NCBI RefSeq assembly: GCF_023109105.1
Contig: NZ_JALDTZ010000021.1
Coordinates: 1 to 22,266, forward strand
DNA length: 22,266 bases
Direction of reading: 5' to 3'
Source: Streptococcus mitis
GTDB lineage: Bacteria; Bacillota; Bacilli; Lactobacillales; Streptococcaceae
This document shows positions 1 to 10,206 of the stretch, in pieces. Position numbers and translations under genes: made by a program. The notes below the pieces were generated by a model. That model was not told where the DNA came from. It ran no database searches and saw nothing but the letters and a program-made list of their open reading frames with translations. How positions within the stretch are numbered: the first letter of the stretch is position 1; each line of letters starts with the position of its first letter.

Positions 1-73
1 TGCCACTGGTTTTTAGGGTTTTTATCAGACTAACTTCCACTTGAATTAGCGATGGAACTTAGTTTGGGAATTT

Positions 74-128
74 AGCAGAATTTCCCTAGGGTCTTTTCTG
101 AAGAAGACTCTCAAAGAGAATTTCTGCT
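74..128. repeat. Imperfect nested inverted repeat of unknown identity
   Basis: Outer arms AGCAGAATTTC (74-84) and GAATTTCTGCT (118-128) pair with one central mismatch. An inner pair, GTCTTTTC (91-98) against GAAGAAGAC (100-108), can form a second hairpin with one bulge. It lies beyond the terminator of the polymer cluster, so it is not needed to end that operon. It could be a small mobile repeat or part of a neighbouring gene's regulatory region outside the window. I do not recognise it as BOX. Confidence 0.35.
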
Positions 129-137
129 GACAAATAG

Positions 138-178
138 AAAAAGCCTTCAAAATCAAACTTCTTGTCTGACTTTGAAAA
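138..178 (-). terminator. Rho-independent terminator of the polymer cluster
   Basis: On the minus strand, arm TTCAAAGTCAGAC (164-176), loop AAGAA and arm GTTTGATTTTGAA (146-158) form a 13-bp stem with two G-U pairs. Three bases later comes a run of five T (138-142). It starts about 20 bp after the stop codon of the Wzz/Wzc-like gene, a natural end for the five-gene minus-strand cluster. Confidence 0.8.
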
Positions 179-196
179 CTTGATATATTAGAATCC

Positions 197-1231
197 TTAT
201 AATTTAAAGGTTGCTACACCCAGAATAGAACGATTTAAGTTTCGAAGAATTTGAAGACTTTGCTCAAATTTCTTATAACGAGTTACTCCATATTCTTCAA
301 CAAGAAGGACTGTATCTCTTTCTAAAAGAGATGGTACATCTTGTAAATCTACAAAATGCATTCCTTTCAAAGCCTCTTGATTTTGTTTCAATTTATCTAG
401 GATAGCTTTATTTGAGCTAACGATAGTCAACTCTTGTCCAGCATTTTTGTATGATAAGACATCTGCTAGGTTGGCAATTGTTGTAATTTCTGTTACAAAA
501 TCAATTTGATACTGAGAAAAATCACCTGCTCTATTGATTGTTGGGTTAAAGAGATAAACTAATACATTTCCCATCACAACCAAAATCACACAGACAACTC
601 CAATAACTACTAAACGAAGAATTAGATTCTTCACATTTAAACCAAGCGCTGTTTCACCATTTGCGTTCAATTCCTTAGAGTTGATGGTTTCCAATTTTTC
701 AATTTTCACGTTTGCATAGGTATGTTTAAATTTCTCAATCAACCCATCAATTTTTTTCTCTAACAAGTCATTGGCATCTTTACTTGGTGTCAAAATTTTC
801 ACACCAACCCCTGCATCATCAATCATATAGTAGACGGTCAATTTTTTCCACCAATAGTCACTTGTAGAATTTTTCAAGGTTGTCTCTGTCGTATCCAATT
901 CACTGGCAATTTTTTTCAACTCACTGGGTTCTACATCATTGAAAAGATAAGCTCCATTCAAATTCCCATCAATCAATTTCCCATAAAAATCACTATAACC
1001 ACCAATTTGGTGATTCAAAATCGTTTTAGCTGAATCTTCTGGAGGAGTGATTTTATAGCTAAGATAAGTTGAATAACTTGTTGTGTCTTTGACAGTGTTT
1101 TTATTCTTAACTGCTTTAATTGTAAATGGTACAGCAATGAGAGCAAATAAAGCGATGAGAGCTAGAATATTTGCTTTTCGTTTTTTGTAAAGATTTGCAA
1201 ATAAATCAGCTACTGAATAATGTTCAAACAT
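197..1231 (-). CDS. Wzz/Wzc-like polysaccharide co-polymerase with P-loop-less C-terminal domain
   Basis: 344 aa membrane protein, last gene of the surface polymer cluster. One membrane segment lies near the N-terminus (about 21-40) and a second at about 203-228, with an extracytoplasmic domain between them. This is the Wzz (chain-length regulator) topology. After the second segment, NPTINRAGDFSQYQ (229-242) resembles the linker that follows the second membrane helix in Wzc/CapA proteins. The remaining cytoplasmic part ends with DTVLLVEEYGVTRYKKFEQ (306-324) and a final ILGVATF, which resembles the last strands of BY-kinase/CpsD domains, but no Walker A motif is visible. The start is the ATG at 1231 after an AAAGGAG site, and it overlaps the polymerase gene by 8 bp. 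It probably sets the chain length or activity of the adjacent polymerase, a role inferred from topology and context. I recall a pneumococcal teichoic acid locus with a second polymerase-associated gene (tarQ) but cannot confirm it is this one. Confidence 0.75.
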   Translation of the reverse strand: MFEHYSVADLFANLYKKRKANILALIALFALIAVPFTIKAVKNKNTVKDTTSYSTYLSYKITPPEDSAKTILNHQIGGYSDFYGKLIDGNLNGAYLFNDVEPSELKKIASELDTTETTLKNSTSDYWWKKLTVYYMIDDAGVGVKILTPSKDANDLLEKKIDGLIEKFKHTYANVKIEKLETINSKELNANGETALGLNVKNLILRLVVIGVVCVILVVMGNVLVYLFNPTINRAGDFSQYQIDFVTEITTIANLADVLSYKNAGQELTIVSSNKAILDKLKQNQEALKGMHFVDLQDVPSLLERDTVLLVEEYGVTRYKKFEQSLQILRNLNRSILGVATFKL

Positions 1232-2693
1232 GATTTTTTTCTCCTTTGTTTAGTAGATACTGGTTTTCTTTTGTAAGCATTTTCGCTACGAATAGAATCA
1301 CAAGAACAATTCCCCAGAATTGCATTGTAAATAGATTGAAGAAACTTTCTGAAAAGCTACTTCTAGGCATAAAGAATAGATTATTCAAGATGAGTAAAGA
1401 CAAGGCAAACAGGATTGTCCTTGAACGATAGGCTACTTGCAGCATAGCTATGAATAATACACCGAGTAAAAGACTAAGTAGAAAGACTCCTATCATACCA
1501 TAGTCTGTATACAACTCCATGATATAACTACTTCCGATACCATGTCCTTTCAGGTACTCCTTGTTCAAGACGAGATAGGATAGATTGTGGGCATAACTAT
1601 TACTATCAATAGCTAATTCCACACTATTGGTTGTATGTTCAAAGGCTTTTCCTCCGAAAATGGCCCCCAAACTTCCTCTTGCAAAATAATCCATAATAGG
1701 ACCAAAAGTAAAATTACGGAAATCTCGGTAAGGGAGGCTACTGTTAAATAGAAAACCTCGAGCCAGAACTCCAAAACTAGTCCCTTGTTTATAGATAAAG
1801 TCAAGCAGGATATCCCAGAAACCTGTATGGGAAACTTGGACATTATCCCGTACATAATTGAGCACTCCCATCGCTAACATGAGAATAGGAGAACCTACAA
1901 AAATTGCTAACTTTTCTTTAAATCCAATCCATTTTCCTTTTTCAGTTTGCTCCCGCATAAAGTAATAAACAAAAGCAAATAAAATACTTAAAATGAAGGG
2001 ATTTCGTGTCCCAATTGCCAAATGAATGGTATTAGCTGCTATAAAGGAGACAAGTACTGCTGTTGCCTGCAATTTCTTAGGTTTCGTTGCCAGATACATA
2101 CACATTGCATAGACCGTAAAGGTAGACAAAATGTAGGTAAAATAAGGCAGTTTACTTTCAAAATTTGCATAGTAGGCATAGTAGGAAGTCTGCAAGCGAT
2201 ACAAGAGTCGTTCAAATAACCGAATAAAATAGAAAGGATAGGTTAGAAGAAAAACTCCTAATGATACAAAGCGTAACCGCTTGATATAAACCTCTTTTAG
2301 AGAACTTCCTATCTTGGGTACTTTTATTTGCTTCCTAGCTATAAAATAACGAGCCAAGATGCCTCCAGTCGTCAAGCCCAAAATCGAAACCATGACGACT
2401 ATAAAGGCAAAACGATAGGCTATGGGATGATAGGTATCCAAAGCACCATCCCTAAAATAATCAATGGTTGGCCTTGATACCAAAAAGACAAAAATAGTTA
2501 AAAAGAAAATAAAATGGATTAAGTAATACTTGATATCATTCCAACAAGCAATTAAGCTACTAACCAGTAAGAACAATAAAGTAGAAAGCAAGCTAACATT
2601 GTTATTATTAAACAGATACACAATTCCACTTACTAACGTCAAGGCATAACTGACTATGGTCAAACTAAATAATAATCGTTTTCCATCAATCAC
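1224..2693 (-). CDS. tarP: Wzy-like surface polymer (teichoic acid repeat-unit) polymerase
   Basis: 489 aa, very hydrophobic, with roughly ten or more membrane segments and a large loop in the second half (about 290-375), the usual layout of Wzy-type oligosaccharide repeat-unit polymerases. A polymerase of this kind joins lipid-linked repeat units on the outer face of the membrane. The start is GTG at 2693 after a GGGGGTGA site; there is no better ATG. It lies 15 bp after the glycosyltransferase 2 gene and overlaps the Wzz/Wzc-like gene by 8 bp, so polymerase and co-polymerase are probably translationally coupled. The family is too divergent for active-site residues to be named. The symbol rests on my memory that the polymerase at this pneumococcal locus (next to licD and psr) was named TarP; treat it as probable. 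A capsule-like polymer would be the alternative substrate. Confidence 0.75.
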   Translation of the reverse strand: MIDGKRLLFSLTIVSYALTLVSGIVYLFNNNNVSLLSTLLFLLVSSLIACWNDIKYYLIHFIFFLTIFVFLVSRPTIDYFRDGALDTYHPIAYRFAFIVVMVSILGLTTGGILARYFIARKQIKVPKIGSSLKEVYIKRLRFVSLGVFLLTYPFYFIRLFERLLYRLQTSYYAYYANFESKLPYFTYILSTFTVYAMCMYLATKPKKLQATAVLVSFIAANTIHLAIGTRNPFILSILFAFVYYFMREQTEKGKWIGFKEKLAIFVGSPILMLAMGVLNYVRDNVQVSHTGFWDILLDFIYKQGTSFGVLARGFLFNSSLPYRDFRNFTFGPIMDYFARGSLGAIFGGKAFEHTTNSVELAIDSNSYAHNLSYLVLNKEYLKGHGIGSSYIMELYTDYGMIGVFLLSLLLGVLFIAMLQVAYRSRTILFALSLLILNNLFFMPRSSFSESFFNLFTMQFWGIVLVILFVAKMLTKENQYLLNKGEKNHV

Positions 2694-2708
2694 TTGCTCA
2701 CCCCCGTT

Positions 2709-3695
2709 CTAATGTAATTTTTTAGATTTCTCAATATTTTTCAGTAATAAGAATCGGTATAAGGAAATATTTATGAATAGAGCCAAGGCACTAATTCTTC
2801 TCCCCTTACGGAAAATAGTATTCCTAGCAATAGCAAAGGCATGGCCTTTTAAAAAACGATGAATCTGTGAATAGGCTTCAAACTGTTTATACTGATCATC
2901 TAGCAACATCTTATCCAGAATAAAGAAGTGGGCATAAGCCAATCTGAAAAAAGCAACCTTCTTTAAGTCAGGATAGTTTTTCATAACTTCATTATAAAAC
3001 TTTTGATAGATATCAATATAGGCTAAATCCTTCTCTGCATACGGTTTAGTCGTAATGCTATCCCCTCTATGGAAATAGTAATAATAGGGTTTAGTATTAA
3101 CCACATATTTCTTGGCCAACTTGATTAAATCAAAATGATAATAGGCATCTTCGTAAATCAATCCCTTAGGAAAGGATAGAGCAGTTGCAATCTCTCTCTT
3201 GATTAGCTTATTGCAAATCGTTCCAGGAATTTTTTCACCTATGAGGTATTCCCTCAGAAATGTTTGGGAATCACAGACAAAATAGTCATCCTGATTGGCT
3301 GACTGTGGGCTCTCATCATTAGCATAGACATTCATGACACCACAGCTCGAAACATCCGCATCTTCTTGAATTAATTGCTCATATAAGCTCTGAATCATTT
3401 CTGGATGGATATAATCATCTGAGTCAATAAAAATCAGATAATCTCCGTGAGCCTGCTTCATTCCATCATTGCGCGCTTGTGACAAGCCTTCGTTCTTTTT
3501 ATGAAGCACTGATACCCTATCATCTTGTTCAGCTATTGAATCACACAAGCGACCACTTTCATCTGTTGCACCATCGTCAACAAGAATAATTTCCAGATTT
3601 TGATAGGTCTGCTCCTGAATGGAAGCTATCGATTTTTCTAGGTACTGTGCCACATTATAGACTGGCACAATGACACTAATTAATGCAGTTTCCAT
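2709..3695 (-). CDS. Glycosyltransferase family 2 protein
   Basis: 328 aa. A GT-A domain fills the first 220 residues or so: it opens with ISVIVPVYNV (6-15), has the nucleotide-binding LVDDGATDESG (38-48), and the metal-binding DSDD (91-94, the DxD motif). The C-terminal 100 residues are basic and end without an obvious membrane span. GT2 enzymes of this layout transfer one sugar from a nucleotide sugar to a lipid-linked acceptor on the cytoplasmic face; the sugar cannot be read from sequence. The start codon lies 1 bp after the stop of the glycosyltransferase 4 gene, and its AGAGGAG site lies inside the end of that gene. Context says it adds a residue to the repeat unit polymerised by the next gene. 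Confidence 0.88.
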   Translation of the reverse strand: METALISVIVPVYNVAQYLEKSIASIQEQTYQNLEIILVDDGATDESGRLCDSIAEQDDRVSVLHKKNEGLSQARNDGMKQAHGDYLIFIDSDDYIHPEMIQSLYEQLIQEDADVSSCGVMNVYANDESPQSANQDDYFVCDSQTFLREYLIGEKIPGTICNKLIKREIATALSFPKGLIYEDAYYHFDLIKLAKKYVVNTKPYYYYFHRGDSITTKPYAEKDLAYIDIYQKFYNEVMKNYPDLKKVAFFRLAYAHFFILDKMLLDDQYKQFEAYSQIHRFLKGHAFAIARNTIFRKGRRISALALFINISLYRFLLLKNIEKSKKLH

Positions 3696-3696
3696 G

Positions 3697-4800
3697 CTAC
3701 TCCTCTAATAGTTTTTCTACTTGTTCGATTTGTTTGGCAATTGTAAATTGCTGAATGAATTGGCTAGCCTCATTAACATCAAAATTCGAGGCAGAGGTCA
3801 TGTAGTTCGTAATTGCCTGAGCTGCCTCTTGACTGCTCTCAATGATTTGTCCAAATCGTCCTTCTTGGGATAATTCCTCAGCCCCTCCGACATCCGTAGA
3901 GACAAAAGGAAGTCCCAGACTCAAGGCCTCCACATACACTCCAGGAAAACCTTCTTGTTTAGACATAGACAAGAGAACCTTCATCTGAGACAAATACTGG
4001 TAAGGATTTTTTTGATAACCAAGGAAATGTACATAGTCTTCAAGCTCATACTCTTTGACTCGTTTTTTCAGTTCCTCTTCCATATCACCAGCCCCTATGA
4101 AGTAGAGATGATAGTTTTTTCCCTCTTGGTGTAATAACCTTATCACTTCCACCACACGGTCAGAACCCTTATTTTCCTCAATCCGTCCGATAGTACAGAT
4201 ACTTTGAGGCGCAATCTCGATATCTATCTTTTCTTGAGATTTTTCTAAAATAGTCTTAAAGTCATATCCATTGTAGACCGTCTGTAATTTTGAAGCATAA
4301 TCTGGATAGACTTCCTTGATAGAATTACTGGTCTTATTAGAAATTCCTACAATGGTATCCGCAGCATCCAACTGGCGTCTATGTGATTCTCTTTTGGATC
4401 TATCCTTAAGAAATTCTTCAATACTTCCATGAATCCAAGATATTTTTTTAACTTCTTTTCTTTTAGAGAACAAAAGCGGTGGATTCATAATCGTAAAAGA
4501 AACTTCAACATCATAGTCATCTTTTACAAGTAAGCGACGTGTCAGTCTTGGAAAATAAATTCTCATTCTCCACAAAAGTGCTCGGATCCATCTGGCTTGT
4601 CGATAATCTTGAAGGGATTTTAAAATGCCTACATGCTTGGGAACTGATTCGTAACCCTTATCAAAATGCTCCATTTCAAGAATATCAATATCATACTTTT
4701 CTGGATCTAGATTTGAAACAATTGTCGACAGAATCTTCTCTGCGCCACCCCCGAGAGAAAAAGACCACATAAAAAATAAGATTTTTTTCTTAACCACCAT
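3697..4800 (-). CDS. Glycosyltransferase family 4 protein
   Basis: 367 aa with a GT-B fold. The N-terminus MVVKKKILFFMWSFSLGGGA shows the glycine-rich acceptor loop. The C-terminal donor domain has GRIEENKG (about 205-212), GAGDMEEEL, and EGFPGVYVE (283-291), the E-x7-E motif that contacts the nucleotide sugar in GT4 enzymes. It is a retaining cytoplasmic glycosyltransferase by family; donor and acceptor are unknown. An upstream in-frame start would add 18 residues overlapping licD and unlike any GT4 N-terminus. I chose the ATG at 4800, which follows GGGAG closely (3 bp); the next codon is GTG, so the true start may be 3 bp later. It overlaps the end of licD by 11 bp, consistent with one operon. 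Confidence 0.88.
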   Translation of the reverse strand: MVVKKKILFFMWSFSLGGGAEKILSTIVSNLDPEKYDIDILEMEHFDKGYESVPKHVGILKSLQDYRQARWIRALLWRMRIYFPRLTRRLLVKDDYDVEVSFTIMNPPLLFSKRKEVKKISWIHGSIEEFLKDRSKRESHRRQLDAADTIVGISNKTSNSIKEVYPDYASKLQTVYNGYDFKTILEKSQEKIDIEIAPQSICTIGRIEENKGSDRVVEVIRLLHQEGKNYHLYFIGAGDMEEELKKRVKEYELEDYVHFLGYQKNPYQYLSQMKVLLSMSKQEGFPGVYVEALSLGLPFVSTDVGGAEELSQEGRFGQIIESSQEAAQAITNYMTSASNFDVNEASQFIQQFTIAKQIEQVEKLLEE

Positions 4801-5626
4801 ATTCTCCCTTGTATTCTGTATAAGACTTATCCATATCAGCAATAACTGCATCATGATGCGGTACTTGCTTGTCTAGTGGTGGTGGAGTCATGTAGTCTCC
4901 AAAAGCAGTGCTGAGATAGGCATCATAGCCAACTGGAATAGGCATCTCTGTCCCTTCAAATGGCAAAAAGATATTATCCTCAAAAGATGCGATTGGGTAC
5001 TTGTTTCTCATGTAGCCAGGACCTGAGCATAATTCCGTGATTCCATCGCTCTCAGTCAGACTGTACTTGGTCATTTCTTGTTCAGCTTTTTTCCAAATAC
5101 GATAACGGAGAGATTTTGGCGTCAAACCGAGTAGAATGCGACTTCCCCATTTCATAAGTGCACCATGTTTTTCTGGAATAGTTTGCGCACAAAAGAGTGA
5201 ATAAATCAAGGCCCAGCGAACCTGTTTTTTCCGCTCAGCTGGATTTTTCGGATAATAATCCAAAGGTAAAACATCCAAGGCCAGACCATGTGGCAATTCT
5301 AAATCCTGCTGATAAGGTTTGATACAGGTCGTTTCCTTGTCACGAATGGTAATAAAAAGATTGCGGTCGACAAAATCCTTGTTACTCTTTGACAAGAAAT
5401 AACGCTCATCTGCATAACGAGGCCATAATTCTGCCAATTTCTCATAATCTTTACGGGGCATAAAAAAGTCTAGGTCGTCGTCCCAAGGAATGAAACCCTT
5501 GTTTCGAAGGGCACCAATAGCACCTCCACCACAAAGATAGCAAAGCAAATCATGTTCTTTGCAAAAAGCAACAAAATATTCAGCCATCTCCAGACTCCGA
5601 GCCTGAATTGCTTTTAAATCAGTCAT
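4790..5626 (-). CDS. licD3: LicD family phosphotransferase (teichoic acid decoration or assembly)
   Basis: 278 aa. The family hallmark is intact: GGGAIGALRNKGFIPWDDDL (33-52) with the acidic cluster DDDLD (49-53), a nucleotidyltransferase-like metal site. LicD proteins transfer phosphocholine or a related phospho-group to surface glycans; in pneumococcus LicD1 and LicD2 decorate teichoic acid. This gene is apart from the lic1/lic2 loci and heads a glycosyltransferase and polymerase cluster, so it more likely acts in building the repeat unit. The symbol follows my recollection that the licD gene beside psr in pneumococcus is called licD3. It is first in its operon, with an extended -10 promoter 32 bp upstream. 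The ribosome binding site is poor (AGAAAGAA, 14 bp from ATG), but the N-terminus matches the family, so I keep this start. Confidence 0.85.
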   Translation of the reverse strand: MTDLKAIQARSLEMAEYFVAFCKEHDLLCYLCGGGAIGALRNKGFIPWDDDLDFFMPRKDYEKLAELWPRYADERYFLSKSNKDFVDRNLFITIRDKETTCIKPYQQDLELPHGLALDVLPLDYYPKNPAERKKQVRWALIYSLFCAQTIPEKHGALMKWGSRILLGLTPKSLRYRIWKKAEQEMTKYSLTESDGITELCSGPGYMRNKYPIASFEDNIFLPFEGTEMPIPVGYDAYLSTAFGDYMTPPPLDKQVPHHDAVIADMDKSYTEYKGEYGG

Positions 5627-5658
5627 ATTGTTTATTATTCTTTCTATCGTATCGTTTC

Positions 5659-5667
5659 ATTATACCA
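5659..5667 (-). promoter_or_regulatory. Extended -10 promoter of the licD cluster
   Basis: The minus strand reads TGGTATAAT, a perfect TGn-TATAAT extended -10. No good -35 box sits 17 bp upstream (AGATTT), which extended -10 promoters tolerate. Transcription would start near 5652, giving a leader of about 25 nt before the licD ATG. The BOX element lies directly upstream of this promoter. Confidence 0.7.
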
Positions 5668-5700
5668 CAAATAAGGGGTGAAAATCTATTGCAGACTGTA

Positions 5701-5805
5701 ATACTCTTCGAAAATCAAATTCAAACCACGTCAACGTCGCCTTGCCGTACTCAAGTACAGCCTGCGGCTAGTTTTCTAGTTTGCTCTTTGATTTTCATTG
5801 AGTAT
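5701..5805 (+). repeat. BOX element, short A-C form without boxB
   Basis: Starts ATACTCTTCGAAAATCAAA and ends TTTGATTTTCATTGAGTAT, ends that are inverted repeats of each other (16 of 19 positions). The stretch CGTCAACGTCGCCTTGCCGT (5729-5748) matches the reverse complement of the known BOXA primer site with one change. The right part, from CCTGCGGCTAG onward, is boxC-like. The 105-bp length fits boxA plus boxC with no boxB repeat. BOX elements are dispersed repeats of S. pneumoniae and close relatives. This copy sits between the psr terminator and the licD promoter. Confidence 0.88.
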
Positions 5806-5854
5806 AAAAAATCAAAGCCTGACTGCTAGATAAATAGCCTTCAAACTTTGATTT
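5804..5854 (-). terminator. Terminator after psr, probably bidirectional
   Basis: On the minus strand, AAATCAAAG (5846-5854) and CTTTGATTT (5809-5817) form a 9-bp stem around a 28-nt loop, followed by a T run (5806-5811). It begins 7 bp after the psr stop codon. The plus strand also has a T run after the mirrored stem, so it may work both ways. It separates the aro-psr operon from the licD cluster. Confidence 0.65.
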
Positions 5855-5861
5855 TTCTATC

Positions 5862-7172
5862 TTATCTCAATCCCATCTGAGATAATTTATTCTGATATTT
5901 GTTTTGATCGACCAGCAAGCCCAAGCCTCCATAGACATCATAGGCATCTACCCAGTCACCCAGTTCTGGAACTGTTAATCTCTCAATGCCATTTTGCGCT
6001 CCATCTAGGAAGGATAAGCCATTGGTCAATAAGAAACTATAAGGAACATTCGTAGAAGTCATCCCAAAGACCTTACCAAGTGCTTCTGATCCAGTAAAGA
6101 GTTTGGTTGGATCCTTGAGTTGTTGCAGAACAGCTGTCAACACTTGCTGTTGTCTCTTGGTACGACCATAATCACCTTCATCGTCATCACGGAAACGTGC
6201 ATAATTTAGCAAGGTTGAACCGTTCATCTGCTGTTTCCCAACTTTGATAGTCTGGGTTGGAGACTCTGTTTCTGTAGCATGCAAGTCATCTCCTACCGTA
6301 GCTTCTGTTAATGGACGCCCATTCAATGTTGAAAATTGTGCATCAATCGTCACCCCATCAGGGAAAAGCGTGTCAATCGCTGTTGCAAAGGCCTCGAAGT
6401 CTACCAAAGCGTAGTACTTAATGTCTAAGTCAAAATTGTCTTTCAAGACTTGGCGAACCATTTCTGCCCCTTTTTGCCCCTCTTGTTCCCCCAACTCATA
6501 GGCAACATTTAGCTTGTTATCGGACTGCTTTCTCCCGTTAATCACTTGACTATAACCATCTATATAAACTAAATTGTCACGCATGAAGCTGACTAGCTTA
6601 ATCTTTTTATCTGAGCCACCAACATTTAGTACCATGATAGAGTCTGTTCTCGTCTCAGCACTATTTTGGCCAATCCGTTCATCCGTTCCCATAATCAAAA
6701 TATTGACCCCATCCTTGGTATCTTGACCATGAAAAACTTCTACTTGAGCTGCCTTAGCATTGGCAGGTTTGGTTGGATCCGCATTTGAATAACCTTTTAG
6801 GAACATAAAAATCATGCCAAAACCGACACAGGCTAGAAGGGCAAGCAATCCTGCAAAAATGCGCCCCCAACGAATCTTGCGTTTTTTTGCTTTAATCTTT
6901 GGTTGAGAATGACTTGTCTGATAATTTTTTGCACGACTACGGTTACCATAAGATGGAAGGGGAGACTGATTGACCGGTTCCATGAAAGACTCTTTCATAT
7001 CGTAATTTTCATAATGAATTTCTGAAGAATCTTCACTACTGCTAGCCATATTTAACTTACCTTGCAAATAAGCAAACTCTTTCTTCTCTCGCTCATTGAG
7101 GTAATGAATATTCTTAAAAAGATAGTCATAACGCAACTGCTCGTGATGACTTAAAGGATTTTCTTTACTCAT
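5862..7172 (-). CDS. psr: LytR-CpsA-Psr (LCP) family wall polymer ligase
   Basis: 436 aa. A charged cytoplasmic tail of about 100 residues (ending KIKAKKRKI) precedes one membrane segment (about 105-126) and an extracytoplasmic LCP domain. Family motifs are present: NILIMGTDER (157-166), RTDSIMVLNV (175-184), SFMRDN (195-200, where many members have a proline in place of M) and the polyprenyl-phosphate site ARFRDDDEGDYGRTKRQ (325-341) with its arginine and aspartate cluster. LCP proteins transfer teichoic acid or capsule from undecaprenyl-pyrophosphate to peptidoglycan. Psr is one of three LCP proteins in pneumococcus as I recall. Its start overlaps the pheA stop by 4 bp (ATGA), so it is cotranscribed with the shikimate genes and precedes the licD polymer cluster. 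Confidence 0.92.
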   Translation of the reverse strand: MSKENPLSHHEQLRYDYLFKNIHYLNEREKKEFAYLQGKLNMASSSEDSSEIHYENYDMKESFMEPVNQSPLPSYGNRSRAKNYQTSHSQPKIKAKKRKIRWGRIFAGLLALLACVGFGMIFMFLKGYSNADPTKPANAKAAQVEVFHGQDTKDGVNILIMGTDERIGQNSAETRTDSIMVLNVGGSDKKIKLVSFMRDNLVYIDGYSQVINGRKQSDNKLNVAYELGEQEGQKGAEMVRQVLKDNFDLDIKYYALVDFEAFATAIDTLFPDGVTIDAQFSTLNGRPLTEATVGDDLHATETESPTQTIKVGKQQMNGSTLLNYARFRDDDEGDYGRTKRQQQVLTAVLQQLKDPTKLFTGSEALGKVFGMTSTNVPYSFLLTNGLSFLDGAQNGIERLTVPELGDWVDAYDVYGGLGLLVDQNKYQNKLSQMGLR

Positions 7173-8013
7173 CTTCTCTCCTTTCCATGGTCTGATATTG
7201 GATAAATAGGATAGGCACCCAATACTTTATATTGAATCCCAATCGCTTCTAATTCTTTTTGGGCAAAGTGGACCAGGTCCTTATCAGCATAGTCCACATC
7301 GATAATGAAAAAGTATTCGCCCAGTGCTGTCTTGAGTGGCCGACTTTCAATTTTTGTCAGATCAATTCCCCGCCAAGCAAAGGTCGACAAGGCCTTATAA
7401 AGTGCACCTGGAAGGTTATCAGGTAGGGTCAAGGCCAAACTTATTTTCTCAGTTTGTGTTTTCAAGGGAATACTAGGCTTTTCAGCTCCCAAAACCCAGA
7501 AACGTGTGAAATTGGCTTCCATTTCCTGAATATCCTCGGCAATCAGTTCCAAGCCATATTCTTCAGCAGAACTTCTAGGTGCAATTGCCGCAAAGGGCTG
7601 GTCTGGATGTTCGGAAATAAAGCGGGCCGCATAGGCTGTACTAGCTGTTATCTCGATTTGGGCCTCTGGATATTGTTCATCGATGAATTTCTTTCCTTGA
7701 GCCAAAGCCTGTGGGTGAGAAAAAATCTTTTCAATCTTAGTATGACCTGGAACCACCATCAACTGCTGATGAATGGGCTGAACGATTTCTGCCACTGCTT
7801 GGATGCGAGCCTGATGAAAAAGGTAGTCCAAGGCTTCATGCACACTACCCTCGATAGAATTTTCAACTGGCACCACCGAATAGTCCACCAAGCCTTGCTC
7901 ATAGGCCTTGATGACATCTGTAATGTTGGCAAAGGCCTGCAATTCCTCCTGAGGAAAAGCTGTCTGCACAACGTGGTGTGAAAATGATCCCTTGGGACCT
8001 AGATAAGCAATTT

Positions 8014-8017
<4 letters not shown>
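7169..8017 (-). CDS. pheA: Prephenate dehydratase
   Basis: 282 aa. It converts prephenate to phenylpyruvate, the committed step to phenylalanine, in the cytoplasm. The N-terminus MKIAYLGPKGSFSH is the dehydratase signature; VPVENSIEGSV (about 51-61) and NFTRFWVLG carry the conserved active-site region with the T-R-F triad. The last 85 residues or so, including ALYKALSTFAWRGIDLTKIES, form the ACT domain that normally gives feedback inhibition by phenylalanine. There is no fused chorismate mutase domain, so that activity must come from a gene elsewhere. It overlaps aroK upstream and psr downstream by 4 bp each. A GAGG site lies 7 bp before the ATG. Confidence 0.96.
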
Positions 8018-10196
<2,179 letters not shown>

Positions 10197-10206
10197 GATT
10201 TTCTCC

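Noticed and set aside
4801..4854. Longer glycosyltransferase 4 starting at 4854
   Set aside because: The extra 18 residues overlap licD out of frame and are not like a GT4 N-terminus; a GGGAG site precedes the ATG at 4800.
5701..5805. RUP repeat (the other short pneumococcal repeat of about 107 bp)
   Set aside because: The length suits RUP, but the match to the BOXA primer sequence and the boxC-like right half identify it as BOX.
7454..7981. Plus-strand open frame of 175 codons opposite pheA
   Set aside because: It is the antisense shadow of a well-conserved dehydratase, has no ribosome site and a composition rich in cysteine and tryptophan unlike real streptococcal proteins.
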